Assembly (NCBI GenBank): GCA_016903675.1
Contig: JADQBA010000033.1
Location: forward strand, 5,860-69,859
Origin: Stigonema ocellatum SAG 48.90 = DSM 106950
GTDB taxonomy: Bacteria; Cyanobacteriota; Cyanobacteriia; Cyanobacteriales; Nostocaceae
Reading direction: 5' to 3'
DNA length: 64,000 nt
Shown here: positions 60,431 to 64,000 of the stretch, piece after piece
How positions within the stretch are numbered: position 1 is the first letter of the stretch
Layout of the letters: the number at the start of each line of letters is the position of its first letter
Made by a program: the position numbers and the translations under genes
Notes under the pieces: model-generated
The model's input: the letters and a program-made list of their open reading frames with translations, nothing else
What the model was told of the DNA's origin: nothing
Database searches by the model: none

Positions 60431-60803
60431 GGTATTGCCTGACGGAAGCGAAAGACCCTTTCCCGAACAGCCCATGCGTCCTATGACGGAAGAAGAAATT
60501 CACGCGGCGGCGTTTTCCGACCCTGATGCCCTCCCTATGACAGAAGCGGAGTTACGCAGCGCCAGACGTGTTCCCCGCGTTAAAACCATGCGCCGCGCAT
60601 TGCGTTTAACGCAGGAGGAATTTGCAGTGCGTTACCATATCCCGCTTGGCACGTTGCGCGACTCTTAGCAAGGACGCAGCGAACCAGACCAGACCGCAAA
60701 GGCATACCTTAAGGTGATTGCTGCCGAGGAAAGAAGCTATCTATCAGGCATTGCAGTCTACTCCGCATTAAGAACTGATGTTTTTGCAACAGTGCCTGAA
60801 TAA
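60378..60803 (+). pseudogene. BrnA-like HTH antitoxin with an in-frame stop
   Basis: MNETTIIARMHKDGTVVEVL, then RVPRVKTMRRALRLTQEEFA, then VRYHIPLGTLRDS and TAG (60666-60668). The same frame continues QGRSEPDQTAKAYLKVIAAE, which is the normal continuation of the HTH/XRE-type antitoxin after LRDWEQGR. The tryptophan-glutamate pair appears to be replaced by TCT TAG. The antitoxin is therefore truncated by a nonsense change. Confidence 0.75.
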
Positions 60804-60920
60804 AGTGATGCAAAATCGTGAATCTGGTATATTTCTTGTAAGTTAATTCGATGAGAATTATACCTGAAATAAAAATGTTGGCTAATACGAGTCGCCGATT
60901 GGTTAGAAAGAGGTTTATTC

Positions 60921-61844
60921 TTGGCAAAACAACCCATAGCAGAGCTTTTTGGCTTTCCCCCGGATAGTAATACTGAAGAAGCCTCCCGGTACAGGCGCAA
61001 CAGGCTTTGTCCTTACAACAATAAGGTTCCCAATTGCACGAAGGATAGCGTTATCGAGCCGTTAGGAGTATGTACGATTTTTCACGGCGATACATTGGCG
61101 GTGATTTGTCCGGTACGGCTTCGCCAGGAATGGATGATAGCAGAACAAACTGCTGCATTCTTTTTCCCGGAAGGCACACGTTGAACAACACTTGTAGAAG
61201 TTCGCCTGAAAGACAAATTTGGAAAATCCGCCGGCAACATTGATGTGGTGTTGGTGGCCTATGATGAAGACGGCACTATAACCGATTTCGGATCGCTGGA
61301 AGTACAGACCGTCTATATCAGCGGAACCCTCCGCAAAACATTTTTTAAACCTGTTATGGATGATAGGGAGAAGTATCTTGCTACTGATTGGGAGCATAGC
61401 CGGAAGAAGAACCCTGCCCCGGATTACCTTTCTTCTTCACGCAAGCGGCTTGCTCCACAGCTAATTTTTAAGGGAGGCATTCTACATGCATGGGGTAGAA
61501 AACAGGCTGTAGCCGTGCATAGTGCTTTCTACAACACGTTGCCGGAACTGCCTGAGGTTCCCAAAGGACAGGCCGATATAGCGTGGCTCATTTACGATAT
61601 GGTGTACGATGAGCAGCAAAAACGTTATAATCAGAAACTTACCCGAACGGTATATACCCAATTCAAGGCGGCACTTGACAAAATCACGATCTCGGAGGCT
61701 GGCTCTATAGAGGATTTTCTTAGCAACTTGCAATCGAAGCTCAATGCAAAACTAGACGGTGCAAGCCTTGCACAGCTTGCTGATACACCGACCAGTACGC
61801 CTACTGATGATTCAGATTTGTTAGATAAACTGGAGAACCTATGA
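60921..61844 (+). pseudogene. NotI-family restriction endonuclease with one in-frame TGA
   Basis: A single frame of 307 codons broken only by TGA at 61182-61184. N-terminal part: MAKQPIAELFGFPPDSNTEE, then CPYNNKVPNCTKDS with the four-cysteine iron-site pattern of NotI-like enzymes. After the stop: TTLVEVRLKDKFGKSAGNID, then DFGSLEVQTVYISGT, the nuclease core. TGA probably replaces TGG. Its end overlaps the methylase ATG by 4 bp. The codon choice and GC-rich third positions differ from the neighbours, and GCGATCGC is absent here. Confidence 0.75.
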
Positions 61845-62731
61845 CATTGGGCATTCAGACAAATCTCTTTCCTGATATGGTTCACACGCAGGTTGTAAAC
61901 GTGGCATCCGTTCCACAGCGCAGCCCCTTTCGCTATCCAGGCGGTAAGACATGGCTGATTCCCCGAATCCGGCAATGGTTTCGCAGTCAACCAGTCCGCC
62001 CAGCCGAGTTAATAGAACCATTTGCCGGTGGTGGTATTGTGAGCCTTACAGTGGCCTTTGAGCAGCTTGCGGATCGTGTGCTCATGGTTGAGAAGGATGA
62101 GAATGTATCTGCCGTTTGGGAAACTGTTCTAAATGGTGGAAATCATCGTCTGGCAGAACGCATTGCAGGTTTCGATATAACACCTGAGACAGTCCAGGCT
62201 GAACTTGCCAAAAACGACGTAACCCTCGAAGAAAGAGCATTTCAAACGATTTTGCGTAACCGGGTCAATCATGGTGGCATTCTTGCGCCTGGTTGTGGTC
62301 TTCTAAAGTATGGTGAAAATGGCTTGGGCATAAAATCCCGCTGGTATCCTGAAACGCTGCGAAAGCGTATTCTGGCTATCGGTCAGGTGAAGGAACGTAT
62401 AGATTTTATTCAGGGCGACGGACTGAAAGTATTGGAAGATAATGCCGCGAATGAGGACACTGTTTATTTTATCGACCCACCCTATACCGCTGCTGGCAAA
62501 CGCGCCGGCAGAAGACTCTATGCCCATAATGAACTGGATCACGAAGCCTTATTTGAAATTGTTGACAGTCTGGTCGGTGATTTTCTGATGACCTATGATA
62601 ATTCCGAAGGGGTTGAGGAACTAGCACGCCAGCATAACTTCGACATCCAGACTATCGTGATGAAAAACACTCACCATGCCAAGATGACAGAGCTATTAAT
62701 TGGCCGCGATCTTGATTGGGTGAGGACATAA
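61841..62731 (+). CDS. DNA adenine methylase (D12 class)
   Basis: 296 aa. SAM-binding motif FRYPGGKTWLIPRI at about residues 28-41, LIEPFAGGGIVSLT at about 57-70, and catalytic DPPY in TVYFIDPPYTAAGK at about 203-216. It is complete. It is coupled to the endonuclease remnant upstream, so it would protect sites no longer cut and act as an orphan methylase. The base composition is unlike the surrounding cyanobacterial genes. Confidence 0.9.
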   Translation: MTLGIQTNLFPDMVHTQVVNVASVPQRSPFRYPGGKTWLIPRIRQWFRSQPVRPAELIEPFAGGGIVSLTVAFEQLADRVLMVEKDENVSAVWETVLNGGNHRLAERIAGFDITPETVQAELAKNDVTLEERAFQTILRNRVNHGGILAPGCGLLKYGENGLGIKSRWYPETLRKRILAIGQVKERIDFIQGDGLKVLEDNAANEDTVYFIDPPYTAAGKRAGRRLYAHNELDHEALFEIVDSLVGDFLMTYDNSEGVEELARQHNFDIQTIVMKNTHHAKMTELLIGRDLDWVRT

Positions 62732-63117
62732 TTGGTACTTTTAGAATGCAAAACAGCTAACAGCTTCGGTGTTTGCAAGCTGGTACACTTACCATACTAC
62801 TGGATTCCGGTATGTAGGATCTGGAGTACCCGAAGTTTTACTTGGTCGTCAGTGGTTGAAGACGCGGCGGCTGGTGGTGGATATGCCGTCGTCGGTGTTA
62901 ATGCTGGGAGAATAAAATTGAAGATGATGAGGATATTTTTAAAGAAACTGAGTTCGTAAAAGCGACAGATGAAGGTAACCAAATTTTAGAGCAAATGTAA
63001 AGCGATCGCACCCCACACCCCCAACCAGAACCTCTAGTTGAACACGCCCCAATTATCTTGGGACAGGCGTGCGATGCGGAAGCCGATGATTAAGAATAGT
63101 GGACGGATATCAAGACA
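62732..63117. other. Gene-free stretch at the right edge of the foreign segment
   Basis: No convincing gene. About 62798-62960 is GC-richer and could be a remnant (a frame reading VGSGVPEVLLGRQWL is present), while GCGATCGC reappears at about 63002. The change marks the likely right boundary of the acquired segment. Confidence 0.35.
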
Positions 63118-63681
63118 CTAACCACCCATCTTTAACCAACCAAAAACTTGATTGACGGTTAGTGCAAGTTCTATTTCTGGTAAAAAAGGTAAGGAATCTT
63201 CTCCCTGAAGCAGGACTGGCTGTTGCTCTGGTAAAAACCCTAAAATACTGAGGTCATCAGGGTCGATAAACCATCCGAGGCGGCTGCCATTGTTCAGACA
63301 GTGGAGAATGTTGCCAATGACTTTGTTGGCTTTTTGTTCTGGCGAGAGAATCTCTATTGTCCAGTCTGGCGGAAGTTCAAAGTTATCGGGAACCTCATCA
63401 TTAACGGTGAAGGGGATGCGACTCCACTTAAATACTGCTACGTCGGGTACGATTGAGCGTCCCCCAAAGCTACACCGCAATTCGTCCAAGGCATAGGCAA
63501 TTTTCTGCTCTTCACTGACTTGATTGACAGCAGCACAAAGTTTACCCTGCAAGCGGCTGTGTCTCCCTTTCGGCATTGGCTTTTGAATAATCTCGCCGTT
63601 GATGTATTCTAGGCTTGGATCGGTTTCTGGGAGCTTCAGAAACTCGGACAGGGTGAGTGTTTGGACTGTTGCGGGGGTCAT
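63118..63681 (-). CDS. Uma2 family endonuclease-like protein
   Basis: 187 aa from MTPATVQTLTLSEFLKLPET; the frame to 63732 is leader. PSLEYINGEIIQKPMPKGRH, SIVPDVAVFKW (PD motif) and DWTIEILSPEQKANKVIGNI with the E-x-x-x-x-x-K are the Uma2 core. It is a second paralogue in the window. Full length. Confidence 0.82.
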   Translation of the reverse strand: MTPATVQTLTLSEFLKLPETDPSLEYINGEIIQKPMPKGRHSRLQGKLCAAVNQVSEEQKIAYALDELRCSFGGRSIVPDVAVFKWSRIPFTVNDEVPDNFELPPDWTIEILSPEQKANKVIGNILHCLNNGSRLGWFIDPDDLSILGFLPEQQPVLLQGEDSLPFLPEIELALTVNQVFGWLKMGG

Positions 63682-63746
63682 GGCTCCAAAATTGGTGCGA
63701 ATAGGGGGATGTGTTCTGAGTTTAACACGCACGGGGGCTTGGTGGC

Positions 63747-63842
63747 TGATTAATTACTTCAATTCACTTTAATCGTCAAAAAGTTTATATCCGTGATATC
63801 TTGACCCATTCAGAATACGACCTAGACCAATGGAAAACTTAA
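63747..63842 (+). pseudogene. HigB-type toxin, C-terminal fragment
   Basis: The plus strand reads IHFNRQKVYIRDILTHSEYD then LDQWKT and stop (TAA at 63840-63842), the end of HigB mRNA interferases. The first 70 or so residues are missing. Its stop overlaps the start of the HigA-like gene, as in normal higBA operons. Confidence 0.7.
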
Positions 63843-64000
63843 CTACATTTCCCCCAGACATTAATACCCATTGGAGCGCGATCGCACCCCTGCTTACGAT
63901 TCGCAATGATGAAGAGTATGAGCAAGCAACCGAGCGATTAAATGATTTAATTGATGAAATTGGCACAAATGAACAGCATCCTCTTTATAATTTGCTTGAT
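63830..64000 (+). CDS. HigA-like antitoxin, partial at window end
   Basis: ATG 63830: MENLTTFPPDINTHWSAIAP, then LLTIRNDEEYEQATERLNDL, then IDEIGTNEQHPLYNLLD and off the window. This is the N-terminal metal-binding-like part of HigA-type antitoxins that precedes their XRE helix-turn-helix. The overlapping HigB toxin is truncated, so the antitoxin appears to be an orphan. Confidence 0.8.
   Translation, partial: MENLTTFPPDINTHWSAIAPLLTIRNDEEYEQATERLNDLIDEIGTNEQHPLYNLLD

Noticed and set aside
1..64000. tRNA or rRNA genes
   Set aside because: No cloverleaf-like T-arm (GGTTCGAATCC-type) or rRNA core sequence was recognised by eye; a tRNA scan would be decisive.

Overview
The window comes from a filamentous, heterocyst-forming cyanobacterium (Nostocales sensu lato; genus not determinable). 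The evidence is a complete heterocyst-type nif cluster on the minus strand, a cyanoglobin gene between nifU and nifH, a heterocyst [2Fe-2S] ferredoxin, a hydrogenase protease, many GCGATCGC (HIP1) octamers, and abundant cyanobacterial short tandem repeats (GGGGAGT-type heptamers, AATTCGT-type heptamers and a GTTCGTAGTAGCGC palindrome).

Layout. 0-9.2 kb holds accessory genes: a truncated carotenoid oxygenase, an EF-hand polyferredoxin, toxin-antitoxin pairs, a Uma2 nuclease and a membrane transporter. 9.8-12.1 kb holds a CoiA/GIY-YIG-like protein, an RRM protein with rpsU, and a HupW-like protease. The nif cluster runs right to left from 59.0 to 12.4 kb: nifB, fdxN, nifS, nifU, glbN, nifH, nifD, nifK, a Mo_nitro_C protein, nifE, nifN, nifX, a DUF269 gene, a DUF683 gene, nifW, hesA, hesB, fdxH.

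Two nif genes are interrupted. nifH is split by a 3,593-bp element (49,994-53,599) flanked by a 13-bp direct repeat. nifK is split by a 26.3-kb element (19,630-45,935) whose ends carry 19-bp inverted arms around a GTTC core. Joining at these sites gives in-frame products of 324 aa (NifH) and 511 aa (NifK). Each element has its own XisF-type large serine recombinase at one edge, so both are predicted to be excised during heterocyst differentiation. nifD, fdxN, nifB, nifS, nifU, nifE and nifN are uninterrupted.

The nifK element is a defence and RNA-repair island. It carries a DrmD-like SNF2 helicase, a 1,330-aa Eco57I-type adenine methylase, and a 1,930-aa DEAD-box/DUF1998 helicase with a C-terminal nuclease-like domain. 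A divergently oriented cassette of an RNA ligase and a Tpt1/KptA 2'-phosphotransferase sits between them. Intergenic repeats have entered the methylase and the giant helicase in frame, including a 72-bp minisatellite. The same repeat families supply the last codons and stop of several other genes.

59.9-64 kb is a degraded accessory region: a truncated DUF433 gene, BrnT/BrnA remnants, a NotI-like endonuclease with one in-frame stop next to an intact D12-type adenine methylase, another Uma2 gene, and a HigB remnant before a HigA-like gene that runs off the window.
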